From contig NZ_CP089978.1 in the NCBI RefSeq assembly GCF_030674635.1, positions 372,001-436,000 on the forward strand: a stretch of DNA of 64,000 nucleotides, read 5' to 3'. Shown here one piece after another: positions 27,075-37,901 of this stretch. How positions within the stretch are numbered: the stretch's first letter is position 1; the number at the start of each line of letters is the position of its first letter. The DNA comes from Moraxella sp. ZY210820. Its GTDB lineage: Bacteria > Pseudomonadota > Gammaproteobacteria > Pseudomonadales > Moraxellaceae. Below the pieces are notes generated by a model, which was given only the letters and a program-made list of their open reading frames with translations, did no database searches and was not told the DNA's origin. A program made the position numbers and the translations under genes.

Positions 27075-28352
27075 ATGACGATGGCAGGTAAACGACTTTT
27101 AAAAATTGCAGGTATGACTGCAAGTATCGCCACTAAAACTGTAAGTAATAAAATTAAATCATTCACAGGGAATGATGAACAAAAACAACAAGCAAATCAT
27201 GAATTATTTCAACAAATTGGTACACAAATTGCTGAAACTTTAGGTGAAATGAAAGGTGCTGCTATGAAAGTAGGGCAAATTGCATCACAATACAAAGATA
27301 TTTTTCCGCCAGAAGTTTCTAAAGCGATTGCGAAGTTACAACGAGAAGCACCACCTGTCGAATTTAAAATTATTCAACAACAAGTTGAAAAAGAGTTAAA
27401 ATGTCCATTAAATGATATATTTAGCCATTTTGAGCCTATACCATTTGCATCGGCAAGTATTGGTCAAGTACATAAGGCTATACTAAAAGATGGGCGAAAT
27501 GTGGTAGTTAAAGTGCAATATCCACAAGTCGATGAAGCGTGTAAAAGTGATTTAAAATATATTCGCATTGCTTTACGGTTGATGGGTGTATTAAAAATTG
27601 ACAAGCAATTACAAGATAAACTATTTGCTGAAATTGAAGAGAGCTTAATTGCTGAATTGAATTATGAAATTGAAGCACATAATTTGCAATTATTCCGTAC
27701 GTTTCATCAAAATATTGACCCTAAAGTCATTATTCCTGAAGTGCTGACCGAATATTCAAGTCACCGTGTTTTAACCTTGAGTGAAGAATTAGGCGAAAAT
27801 ATTCAAACAGCGAGTACATGGACACAAGAAAAACGTAACGAACTGGGCAGACGTTTACTAAATGCTATTAATGATGAAATTTTTGTCATGCAACGCTTTC
27901 ATTGCGACCCACACCCCGGAAATTTTGCTTTTCGTGAAGATGGTAGCGTGATTATTTATGACTTTGGTGCAGTAAAATCCTTAGAAGATAGCACGATTGC
28001 TAGTTTTAAACGTGTGCTAAATGCAGGGAATAATCATGATATTCCACGTTTGGAACAAGAATTAATGGAGTTGCAATGTTTGACGCAAGCAGGGCAATTT
28101 CCACAGGATTTGTATGAGCAATGGATTGAGATTTTATTACGTCCATTACGCCAAAAGTATGATTTTGCGGAAAATTCATCACATCATGATGCGGTTGAAT
28201 TGATGAAATCATCACTAAAATATTGGGATTTATTTAAACCATCGCCTTATACTTTGTTGATTAATCGTACTATTTCTGGGCATTATTGGAATTTAATTCA
28301 GCTTAAAGTTGATGATGATTTGAGTGATTTTTTTAAAAGAAGTTTGCAGTGA
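27075..28352 (+). CDS. ABC1/UbiB-family atypical kinase
   Basis: About 425 residues starting at ATG 27075 (MTMAGKRLL); an upstream in-frame ATG at 27036 has a poor ribosome site and a non-conserved leader. The ABC1 signature KxGQ appears in MKGAAMKVGQIAS, followed by the Ala-rich loop FASASIGQVHKA, KVQYPQ, FHCDPHPGNFAF and IIYDFGAVK. ABC1 proteins are atypical kinases/ATPases tied to isoprenoid lipids such as ubiquinone. It lacks the two C-terminal membrane helices of UbiB itself, so it is a paralogue of unknown target. Confidence 0.9.
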   Translation: MTMAGKRLLKIAGMTASIATKTVSNKIKSFTGNDEQKQQANHELFQQIGTQIAETLGEMKGAAMKVGQIASQYKDIFPPEVSKAIAKLQREAPPVEFKIIQQQVEKELKCPLNDIFSHFEPIPFASASIGQVHKAILKDGRNVVVKVQYPQVDEACKSDLKYIRIALRLMGVLKIDKQLQDKLFAEIEESLIAELNYEIEAHNLQLFRTFHQNIDPKVIIPEVLTEYSSHRVLTLSEELGENIQTASTWTQEKRNELGRRLLNAINDEIFVMQRFHCDPHPGNFAFREDGSVIIYDFGAVKSLEDSTIASFKRVLNAGNNHDIPRLEQELMELQCLTQAGQFPQDLYEQWIEILLRPLRQKYDFAENSSHHDAVELMKSSLKYWDLFKPSPYTLLINRTISGHYWNLIQLKVDDDLSDFFKRSLQ

Positions 28353-28401
28353 AAAATATGATGGTTGATTTATTTTCATCATTTTTAGTGTAGGAGCAGA
28401 A

Positions 28402-28671
28402 ATGAACACAATTGAACTAATTCATCAATCTAGTTATGATTTAACCGAAAGTGAACGCCTTGAAGTTTTTGGCTATATCAATATGATTAAGGCTCGTTTT
28501 GGGCGGAATAAAGATATGGCTCAAGGAACGGTTGTGGCAAAAGCATTGGATAATTCTCAAGAACGTCTAAACTTTATTAACGACCTTGCTCATCAAGCCA
28601 AAGCAATGGGAGTTAATATTGATATTGATGAATTTGAAAAAAGTCGTCAAGATAGAGAATTAGACAGATGA
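28402..28671 (+). CDS. Putative antitoxin of a PIN-domain toxin pair
   Basis: 89 residues, not matched to a named antitoxin family. Acidic, helical, with LTESERLEVFGYINMIKARFG in the first half and DIDIDEFEKSRQDRELDR at the end, a likely toxin-binding tail. A strong ribosome site (TAGGAG) precedes the ATG. It overlaps the next PIN-domain gene by 4 bases, the standard vapBC-like arrangement. Confidence 0.65.
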   Translation: MNTIELIHQSSYDLTESERLEVFGYINMIKARFGRNKDMAQGTVVAKALDNSQERLNFINDLAHQAKAMGVNIDIDEFEKSRQDRELDR

Positions 28672-29048
28672 ATAAGCCTATTTTATTGGACAGCAATATT
28701 ATTATTTATGCTGTTTTGCCACAATATCAAAATGTCAGAGATTATATGAGTGATTTTGATTGGTGTGCATCAAAAATTAGCCAAATAGAAGTTTTAGGTT
28801 ATCATAAAATCATGGTGCCTGAAAAAGAATTGTATCATCAATTATTTACCAAAATCTATCTGTATGATATTGATGATAATATTATTCAAAAAGCCACCGA
28901 GTTTCGCCAAACTAAAAAAATGAGTTTAGGTGATGCGATTATTTTGGCAACAGCGGTTATTTACAAGATACCGCTTATGACGAGAAATAGTAAAGATTTT
29001 GATTGGATTGATGATTTGACTTTAATCAATCCTTTTGACGCTTTGTAA
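28668..29048 (+). CDS. PIN-domain (VapC-like) ribonuclease toxin
   Basis: 126 residues. PIN-domain acidic quartet is traceable: D8 in LLDSNIIIYA, E41 in ISQIEVLGY, D98 in LGDAIILATA, and a late Asp near RNSKDFDWIDD. Such toxins cut tRNA or rRNA. Downstream of its putative antitoxin with a 4-base overlap. Two hairpins follow. Confidence 0.85.
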   Translation: MNKPILLDSNIIIYAVLPQYQNVRDYMSDFDWCASKISQIEVLGYHKIMVPEKELYHQLFTKIYLYDIDDNIIQKATEFRQTKKMSLGDAIILATAVIYKIPLMTRNSKDFDWIDDLTLINPFDAL

Positions 29049-29053
29049 AAAAA

Positions 29054-29102
29054 TTTGATTTTTCAAATCAAAAAAGTGTAAGGTGCTTATTAAGCACCTT
29101 AC
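29054..29102. terminator. Two hairpins after the PIN toxin gene
   Basis: First stem TTTGATTT/AAATCAAA (29054-29072, 3-base loop), flanked by a run of A on its left (T on the minus strand). Second, a near-perfect 25-base palindrome GTAAGGTGCTTA-T-TAAGCACCTTAC (29078-29102). Together they could end transcription on either strand; the second lacks a following T run on the plus strand. Confidence 0.6.
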
Positions 29103-29111
29103 AACCACGAT

Positions 29112-29234
29112 TTATTTATTCTCTCCTTTTCCGCCATTGGCAACATTCATCATTTTGATAAATTGGTCGAGATTATCAAAAGTGGCAGGGATTTGTTCTT
29201 CATTGGCAACGATAGGCGAAAAAATAATACTTTC
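29112..29234 (-). other. Possible gene remnant downstream of the LRR gene
   Basis: A stop-free minus-strand stretch reading FSPIVANEEQIPATFDNLD, then IKMMNVANGGKGENK and a stop. It could start at a GTG near 29249 (~45 codons), but that lies inside the terminator hairpin. It reads like a genuine C-terminus more than random sequence, with no family recognised. Most likely the tail of a deleted gene. Confidence 0.25.
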
Positions 29235-29262
29235 AAAAAGCACAGTTTTGGCTGTGCTTTTT
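29235..29262. terminator. Terminator of the LRR/NTF2-like gene and uvrA
   Basis: Perfect 11-bp stem AAAAAGCACAG/CTGTGCTTTTT with a 6-base loop, 9 bases after the stop of the minus-strand LRR gene; a T tract follows on both strands. Confidence 0.88.
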
Positions 29263-29270
29263 ATTGGATT

Positions 29271-30164
29271 TTATGAATTATATGTTGTCCACTTATAACC
29301 AAACTTAATTTGCATTTTATCCAGTAGCCACGAATTGTCTGCTTGACGAATAAACAAAAAGCGATGAAGCGTATTTGAATCATCTTCAGTATAAAGATAA
29401 AGCCTATTTTTACTCACATATTCACTATCCACGATTTTATGGTCTTTATAACTACCTCCTTCTTGTAAATGCATTCTTTGAGTATCGTGCCAACGTTCTG
29501 TAAAATATTGCCGATAAATTTCTGTGCTGTTTTGTATCATTTCATCATTAAAATCTAGCTCAGCAAGTTTTTCCCAAGAATGGATAGCTTCAAAAAATGT
29601 AAATAAATGAGTAGTAATGTTGTTTAAATCATCATTATCAACCTCTTTTTTATTCTTTTTATTAAATTGGCGTTGAATATGACGAAATTCAGCTAATTGT
29701 TCATCAGAAAATTGCTGTTGTCGAGCAATCGGAGTGATGTGTGAGTGCGATGCTAATGTCAAAAGCCCCTGCCACGTAATCGGTGTACCCTCAATTAGTA
29801 AAGTATCCAAATTAGGAATTTGTGCAATCAAGGGTAAAATTTCATCATTAATTTTGGTATTTTCTAGCCAAAGTGTTGATAATTTTTTATGTCCTGCAAA
29901 ATGATAGAAACCTTGCCCAATAATCGCAGTATTATTGGCAAATAAATGTTCTAATTTGGGGAATCTTGCCAAATATTCTAGGGATCTATCAGTAATTTGT
30001 GTACCAATTAAGTTCACATTTACAATCTGCTTAGTAGCAATATGCTGACAAAGATACACAATATCATCATCAGTAATTGGCATATTTTCAAAGTTAATAT
30101 TGTAAGTATTAACTAATCTATCTTTTTTGGCTTGCTCTAAATCAAATTTAAATTCAGTTGTCAT
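29271..30164 (-). CDS. Leucine-rich-repeat protein with C-terminal NTF2-like domain
   Basis: 297 residues, cytosolic. Residues ~30-145 hold four or five short leucine-rich repeats ([57 protein letters not shown]). The C-terminal ~110 residues ([16 protein letters not shown]-type strands [10 protein letters not shown] and [15 protein letters not shown]) look like NTF2-fold immunity proteins of polymorphic toxin systems. The start overlaps the uvrA stop by 11 bases, so it is read from the uvrA transcript. No cognate toxin is in the window. Function is inferred. Confidence 0.65.
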   Translation of the reverse strand: MTTEFKFDLEQAKKDRLVNTYNINFENMPITDDDIVYLCQHIATKQIVNVNLIGTQITDRSLEYLARFPKLEHLFANNTAIIGQGFYHFAGHKKLSTLWLENTKINDEILPLIAQIPNLDTLLIEGTPITWQGLLTLASHSHITPIARQQQFSDEQLAEFRHIQRQFNKKNKKEVDNDDLNNITTHLFTFFEAIHSWEKLAELDFNDEMIQNSTEIYRQYFTERWHDTQRMHLQEGGSYKDHKIVDSEYVSKNRLYLYTEDDSNTLHRFLFIRQADNSWLLDKMQIKFGYKWTTYNS

Positions 30165-33003
30165 GAGTTTTCTCTGATAGTAAAGTTTTTAAAAACCGCC
30201 CAGTATGCGACATCTCAACACTGACGATGTCTTCAGGCGTACCTTGAGCAATAATTTGCCCACCGCCAGCACCGCCTTCAGGTCCTAAATCAACAACCCA
30301 ATCCGCAGTCTTAATCACATCAAGATTATGTTCAATGACTATAATCGTATTCCCTCTATCTCGTAGCGTATGCAAAATATCCAACAATTTAGCAATATCG
30401 TGGAAATGTAACCCTGTTGTTGGCTCATCAAGAACATACAAAGTTTTACCTGTATCTCGTTTAGCAAGTTCTTTGGCAAGTTTGACTCGTTGCGCCTCAC
30501 CGCCAGACAGTGTTGTTGCTGATTGTCCAAGTTTGATATAGCCCAATCCAACTTCAGCAAGCGTTTCTAAACGCCGTGCAATCACAGGAATTGCATTAAA
30601 AAATGGCACAGCATCTTCCACTGTCATTTCTAACACATCAGCAATATTTTTTCCTTTGTAATACACCTCTAAAGTTTCACGATTGTAGCGTTTACCTTGA
30701 CAAGCATCACACGGTACATACATGTCAGGTAAGAAGTGCATGGCAACTTTAATCATACCATCACCCTCACAAGTTTCACAACGTCCACCTTTGACATTAA
30801 ACGAAAAACGCCCAGCAGTATAACCTCTGGCTCGTGCTTCAGGGGTTTGTGCAAATAATTCACGAATTGGAGTAAATAATCCTGTATAAGTTGCAGGATT
30901 AGAGCGTGGTGTACGTCCAATGGGACTTTGGTCAATATCTACAACTTTATCAAGATATTGTAAACCATCAATACTATTAAATTTTTCAGCAGTGAGTGTT
31001 GTTGCACCATTGAGTTGTGTTAAAGCCAATGGTAATAATGTACGGTTAATCAAGGTAGATTTACCCGAGCCAGAAACCCCTGTAATACAGGTCATTACAC
31101 CTGTTGGCAAGGTCAAATCAACATTTTTCAGATTATGCCCACACGCTCCAGTTAAGATAATTTTTTCATCAGGTCGTGGTGATTGTGTACGAATTTTTGG
31201 CACTTCAATTTTCAATTTCCCTGATAAATATTGTCCAGTTAAAGATTGTTTATTTTTTGCCAGCTGTTTGGCTGTCCCTTCAGCAATCACTTGTCCGCCA
31301 TGCACCCCTGCCAATGGACCAATATCGATAATATGGTCAGCACAACGAATCGCATCTTCATCATGTTCAACCACTAAAACGGTATTGCCCAAATCACGCA
31401 GACGAATTAAGGTTTGTAATAATCGGTCATTATCTCGTTGATGTAGTCCGATGGATGGTTCATCAAGCACATACATCACACCCATTAAACCTGCACCAAT
31501 TTGGCTAGCTAAACGAATACGTTGTGCTTCGCCCCCAGATAGCGTTTCCGCAGAACGAGATAAACTCAAATAATTTAAACCTACACTTACTAAAAAATGT
31601 AAGCGTTCACGAATTTCCTTAAAAATTTTATCAGCGATTTCGCCTTTTGCACCATCAAGCTGTAAATGTTGATAATACTGTTGCGCATCACCAATCGACA
31701 TTTGTGTAATTTGACTAATCGTTTTATCTAATACTTTGACATGACGAGAAATTTCATTGAGACGAGAACCATCACACTCACTACAGGCAGAGTTTGCCAA
31801 ATATTGTGCTAAATCATCACGAATAAAGTTACTTTCTGTCTCACGATAACGCCGTTCAAAATATGGCAATACGCCTTCAAATGGCATGACACGTTGATGA
31901 AAACGCCCACGCTCATCAGTATAAGAGAGGTCTAATTTCTCTTTGCCTGAACCATTGAGAATAATTTTTTGTTGTTTTGATGATAATTCATTCCATGCTA
32001 CATCAAGCGGAATATTGAAATGTTCACCGACTTTTTGCAACATGGCAAAATAATAAGGGCGTTGTTTATCCCAACCACGAATTGCCCCTTGTTGAATGGA
32101 AATCTCGCCATTCGGAATTAATTTTTCTGCACTAAAATGACTGCGTACACCCAAACCATCACAGCTTGGACACGCACCCACAGGATTATTAAATGAGAAT
32201 AATCTTGGCTCTAATTCGGCAACGGCACGTTCACATTTTGGACAACTGTGTTTGGCTGAAAAAATGCGTTCAGGCGTTTCTCCGTCCATAAAAGCTAAAA
32301 TCACCAAATCATTACCCAAACGTAATGCCGTTTCTAAAGATTCAGCAATACGATTCCCCAAATCATCACGCACTTTAAAACGGTCAATAATCACTTCAAT
32401 GGTATGTTTTTTATTTTTATCTAATTCAGGCGGTGTATCAATCTCAATAATTTCACCATCAACTCTGGCACGAATAAAACCTTGCCCTTGTAATTTATCA
32501 AATAATGCAGAATATTCGCCTTTGCGTTCACGCACGATAGGGGCTAAAATCATCACCGCTGTGCCTTCATCAAGCGATTTAATGACATCAACCATTTCTG
32601 ATACAGTTTGAGCGACCATCGGTAAGTCGTGTTCTGGGCAATACGGTGTACCTACACGAGCATAGAGTAATCGTAAATAATCATAAATTTCAGTAATTGT
32701 ACCGACTGTAGAACGTGGGTTATGGCTGGTTGATTTTTGTTCTATGGCAATCGCAGGGCTAAGACCTTCAATACTATCAACATCTGGTTTTTCCATTTGC
32801 GATAAAAACTGACGAGCATAAGCTGATAAACTTTCCACATAACGGCGTTGTCCTTCAGCGTACAAAGTATCAAATGCCAATGATGATTTGCCCGAGCCAG
32901 ATAGCCCAGTAATGACGACAAATTTATCTCGTGGAATATCAAGGTTAATATTTTTTAAATTGTGGGTTCTCGCCCCACGAATGCGAATGTGGCTTTGGCT
33001 CAT
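30154..33003 (-). CDS. uvrA: UvrA, excision nuclease subunit A
   Basis: 949 residues, standard length. ATP-dependent damage recognition in nucleotide excision repair. Two ABC ATPase modules with Walker [10 protein letters not shown] and GVSGSGKST, signatures [12 protein letters not shown] and [12 protein letters not shown], and zinc modules CPKCE...CPSCDG and CETCEGDG...CDACQGKR. Start ATG 33003. The LRR/NTF2-like gene is fused to its 3' end by an 11-base overlap. Confidence 0.98.
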   Translation of the reverse strand: MSQSHIRIRGARTHNLKNINLDIPRDKFVVITGLSGSGKSSLAFDTLYAEGQRRYVESLSAYARQFLSQMEKPDVDSIEGLSPAIAIEQKSTSHNPRSTVGTITEIYDYLRLLYARVGTPYCPEHDLPMVAQTVSEMVDVIKSLDEGTAVMILAPIVRERKGEYSALFDKLQGQGFIRARVDGEIIEIDTPPELDKNKKHTIEVIIDRFKVRDDLGNRIAESLETALRLGNDLVILAFMDGETPERIFSAKHSCPKCERAVAELEPRLFSFNNPVGACPSCDGLGVRSHFSAEKLIPNGEISIQQGAIRGWDKQRPYYFAMLQKVGEHFNIPLDVAWNELSSKQQKIILNGSGKEKLDLSYTDERGRFHQRVMPFEGVLPYFERRYRETESNFIRDDLAQYLANSACSECDGSRLNEISRHVKVLDKTISQITQMSIGDAQQYYQHLQLDGAKGEIADKIFKEIRERLHFLVSVGLNYLSLSRSAETLSGGEAQRIRLASQIGAGLMGVMYVLDEPSIGLHQRDNDRLLQTLIRLRDLGNTVLVVEHDEDAIRCADHIIDIGPLAGVHGGQVIAEGTAKQLAKNKQSLTGQYLSGKLKIEVPKIRTQSPRPDEKIILTGACGHNLKNVDLTLPTGVMTCITGVSGSGKSTLINRTLLPLALTQLNGATTLTAEKFNSIDGLQYLDKVVDIDQSPIGRTPRSNPATYTGLFTPIRELFAQTPEARARGYTAGRFSFNVKGGRCETCEGDGMIKVAMHFLPDMYVPCDACQGKRYNRETLEVYYKGKNIADVLEMTVEDAVPFFNAIPVIARRLETLAEVGLGYIKLGQSATTLSGGEAQRVKLAKELAKRDTGKTLYVLDEPTTGLHFHDIAKLLDILHTLRDRGNTIIVIEHNLDVIKTADWVVDLGPEGGAGGGQIIAQGTPEDIVSVEMSHTGRFLKTLLSEKTHDN

Positions 33004-33043
33004 AATTTGCTCAATATTTAAATCATCATATTAAGCCATTATA

Positions 33044-33177
33044 CTAACTCAACCTAAAAATTGATACAGATTTGTAGGGGAAAATCACATTTGCCCTGTG
33101 CAAACCTTGTGTTTATTGGGCGAATATAATTCGCCTCTACGACATAATGGTGAATTTTGTATCAATTCTTAAGTTAG
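33044..33177 (+). repeat. MITE-like palindromic element, plus orientation
   Basis: Bounded by the imperfect inverted ends CTAACT...AATTGATACA and TGTATCAATTCTTAAGTTAG. The inner part carries TTTGTAGGGGAAAATCACATTTGCCC and GGGCGAATATAATTCGCC..TAC. The same arrangement occurs at 41519-41643 and, reversed, at 40889-40990. Non-coding; it lies between uvrA and the HipA-like gene. Confidence 0.75.
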
Positions 33178-33238
33178 ATAGATGTAAGGTAAATCTTATG
33201 TTACAATAACACAAATATTAGTCAAAAGTGAGAGATAT

Positions 33239-34168
33239 ATGAATTATGATGAAAAATTTATTATTTATGATATCTCATCATATCAAGATGATGAAATTGA
33301 ACATTTAGGTACAAAAAGTAAATTTTGGTATTTTGATAAAGAAAAGGAACAATGGTTGTTATTTAAAAGTATTCAGTCTAAGGAATATATGAGATATGGT
33401 GAAGATTGGGCAGAAAAAATTGCTTGTGAATTAGCAAAATTGTTAAGATTACCATATGCGGATTATGAGCTTGCTGTTTATAAAGGGCATAGAGGTGTGA
33501 TTTCAACAAAATTTATTTCTGATAATAAAGGTGAACAATTCACTTTAGGCAATGAACTATTACGTCCTTTTGTTGGTGGAAATGGTGATGATAATCCAAA
33601 TTTACAATATATTGATGATGTTTATGAAGTAATGACTAAAATCATTAAACATAAACCCATTGGCTTTAAAAGTGATGTCAATATTAAAACAGCGAGTGAA
33701 TTTTTTCTAGGTTATTTAATGTTTGATGTATTGATTTCTAATCAAGATAGACATAATGAAAATTGGGGCTGTATCGTTACTTTAAAAGGTAAAAAGCATT
33801 TAGCACCAAGTTATGATCATGGAGCAAGTTTAGCCAGAAATGAGTCTGATGAAACACGAAAAAGACGTTTAGAAAGTAAAGATATAGGTCAAAAAATTGA
33901 GACGTATGTTAAAAGAGCAAAATCCCATTTTCAAGATAAAGAGTCAGGGCATAAAATTAGGCTCATAGACTGTTTTAAGTTATATGCTGAAAAAGAACCA
34001 AATGCAAAAATAGCTTGGTTAAATCGCTTAAATCAAATTTCTGATGATGATATTTATGCTATAATTCAGAAAATTCCTGATGAATTAATGAGTGAAATCG
34101 CAAAAACATTCACTTATCAACTTATTTTAGCCAATAAAAAATCTCTATGTGATTTAATATCGTGGTGA
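33239..34168 (+). CDS. HipA-like Ser/Thr kinase
   Basis: 309 residues. A compact HipA-fold kinase: an ATP-site Lys in WLLFKS (near residue 43), the catalytic loop NQDRHNEN at residues 168-175 and the metal-binding YDHGAS at 192-197. It lacks the N-terminal subdomain of classic HipA and has no HipB-type neighbour. The next gene encodes a HIRAN-domain protein and overlaps by one base (TGATG), so the two form a module. HipA kinases usually phosphorylate tRNA synthetases or related targets and act as toxins; leuS next door is a housekeeping gene and need not be the target. Confidence 0.82.
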   Translation: MNYDEKFIIYDISSYQDDEIEHLGTKSKFWYFDKEKEQWLLFKSIQSKEYMRYGEDWAEKIACELAKLLRLPYADYELAVYKGHRGVISTKFISDNKGEQFTLGNELLRPFVGGNGDDNPNLQYIDDVYEVMTKIIKHKPIGFKSDVNIKTASEFFLGYLMFDVLISNQDRHNENWGCIVTLKGKKHLAPSYDHGASLARNESDETRKRRLESKDIGQKIETYVKRAKSHFQDKESGHKIRLIDCFKLYAEKEPNAKIAWLNRLNQISDDDIYAIIQKIPDELMSEIAKTFTYQLILANKKSLCDLISW

Positions 34169-34890
34169 TGAACGTGAAAAGTGCTTTTATTTTATGGCAA
34201 GATTCAACTCAAAGTCGTATGTGGAAAGCTGTTGCCAAATTGACACAAAAAGACGATGGACAATATGAGTTTTTTTATACTCAAGGTGCTAATCATAAAA
34301 ATTTTCATGGTTTTGTTGGTATGGAAGATAAAAATCATACTTATAAATCAGAAAAGATTTTTACTTTTTTGCGAAATCGTATTCTTCCTGAAAGCCGTCC
34401 TGAGCATGATAGAATGTTTTCATGGGTTGAGTTACCTTTGGAAGAAAAAGATTATTTTTCTTTACTCGCTTTGTCTGGGGCCGAAAAGAAAACCGATTAT
34501 ATTCGTTTAATAAATATACCAATAATTGAAAATGGGGTATATAAAACTCGTTTTTTTGTCAGTGGTATTCACTATTTGACAGATGAGCAAAAACAGTATT
34601 TACCCTCAATTCAATCAGGAGATATATTAACTTATCAGTTTGAGTTAAATAATTCTGTAGATAAAAATGCAATCATGTTATTTAAAGAACATCAGATTGG
34701 TTATCTACCTGCTTATTTATGTGAAGAGTTTAAACGTTTAATTGATTTGTATGGCGAATCTTCTTTACAAATTCAGGTTGTAAAATATAATGCAGATGCA
34801 CCATCGCAATATCAACTTTTATGTGAATTAACAATAAATGTTGATGATGATTTTAAGCCTTTTAATCGTGATGATTTTAAGCCATTTTAA
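34168..34890 (+). CDS. HIRAN-domain protein paired with the HipA-like kinase
   Basis: 240 residues from ATG 34168, which overlaps the kinase stop by one base; a GTG six bases upstream is possible. The C-terminal half has a HIRAN pattern: FFVSGIHYLTDEQ, LTYQFELNNSVDKNAIMLF and IGYLPAYLCEEF. HIRAN domains bind DNA ends in Rad5/HLTF-type proteins. The N-terminal ~110 residues are not recognised. The extreme C-terminus repeats DDFKPF twice (a 20-base direct repeat at 34846 and 34870). It is a plausible antitoxin or targeting partner of the kinase (inference). Confidence 0.75.
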   Translation: MNVKSAFILWQDSTQSRMWKAVAKLTQKDDGQYEFFYTQGANHKNFHGFVGMEDKNHTYKSEKIFTFLRNRILPESRPEHDRMFSWVELPLEEKDYFSLLALSGAEKKTDYIRLINIPIIENGVYKTRFFVSGIHYLTDEQKQYLPSIQSGDILTYQFELNNSVDKNAIMLFKEHQIGYLPAYLCEEFKRLIDLYGESSLQIQVVKYNADAPSQYQLLCELTINVDDDFKPFNRDDFKPF

Positions 34891-34903
34891 TGGTAATCTA
34901 TAT

Positions 34904-34943
34904 AAAAATAATCCCTAAACCATTTGATTTAGGGATTATTTTT
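34904..34943. terminator. Strong bidirectional terminator, HIRAN gene / leuS
   Basis: Perfect 16-bp stem with AATCCCTAAA at its core, 8-base loop, A tract on the left and T tract on the right. Between convergent genes. Confidence 0.93.
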
Positions 34944-34957
34944 ATTTGGTGTTGTGA

Positions 34958-37582
<2,625 letters not shown>

Positions 37583-37709
37583 CTATCTATAAAAATATGT
37601 TCAAAATAATGTGTTATCATACCGTAAATACAGCGAAAATGGAATGAAACATCTCGATTTTCTAGCGGTCATTTTTTTGTTTTTACCTGTATCCGAAATA
37701 AAACAATGA

Positions 37710-37738
37710 TTGACAATCATATTTGTTTTTTCTAAAAT
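37710..37738 (+). promoter_or_regulatory. Sigma-70 promoter of the Y RNA
   Basis: TTGACA at 37710-37715, 17-base spacer, TAAAAT at 37733-37738. It predicts transcription start near 37744-37746, exactly where the RNA's closing stem TGTCGG begins, which supports both calls. Confidence 0.88.
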
Positions 37739-37743
37739 CATTC

Positions 37744-37878
37744 TGTCGGTGGTGTAGATTGAAGTTACTTCGGGAACAGTCGGTCGTGGGTTCGAGTCCC
37801 ACCACATTTGCAAAAATGTGTAGCTTAGCTGGATAGAGCAACTTGTAATTTGTACTTTAATCGCTTTGTTCCCCGACA
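37744..37878 (+). ncRNA. YrlA-type Y RNA with a permuted tRNA-like module
   Basis: The ends pair (TGTCGG 37744-37749 with CCGACA 37873-37878), then GATTGAAGT (37757-37765) pairs with ACTTTAATC (37854-37862). The distal part is a tRNA in circularly permuted order: T arm GTGGG-TTCGAGT-CCCAC (37786-37802), acceptor 3' strand CACATTT, 4-base loop GCAA, acceptor 5' strand AAATGTG (37814-37820), TA at the U8-A9 position, D arm GCTT-AGCTGGATA-GAGC (37823-37839). The anticodon stem is replaced by the long Ro-binding stem. Bacterial YrlA RNAs are known to mimic tRNA this way and to tether Ro60 to exonuclease. An ATTTTTATTTT tract follows. It sits 23 bases before the Ro60 homologue. Confidence 0.87.
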
Positions 37879-37901
37879 TTTTTATTTTAGGAATATATAA
37901 T

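Noticed and set aside
30335..32611. Several ORFs of 60-170 codons on both strands inside uvrA
   Set aside because: Shadow frames; the uvrA frame carries all conserved motifs.
37786..37839. An ordinary tRNA gene
   Set aside because: T arm precedes the acceptor and D arm, and no anticodon arm or intervening sequence of normal order exists. The permuted Y RNA reading fits all segments.
37601..37879. Minus-strand ORF of 92 codons containing a WWDSNPRP-like segment over the Y RNA
   Set aside because: It is the antisense of the T-arm region; such phantom proteins are common over tRNA-like sequences. The RNA reading explains the conservation.
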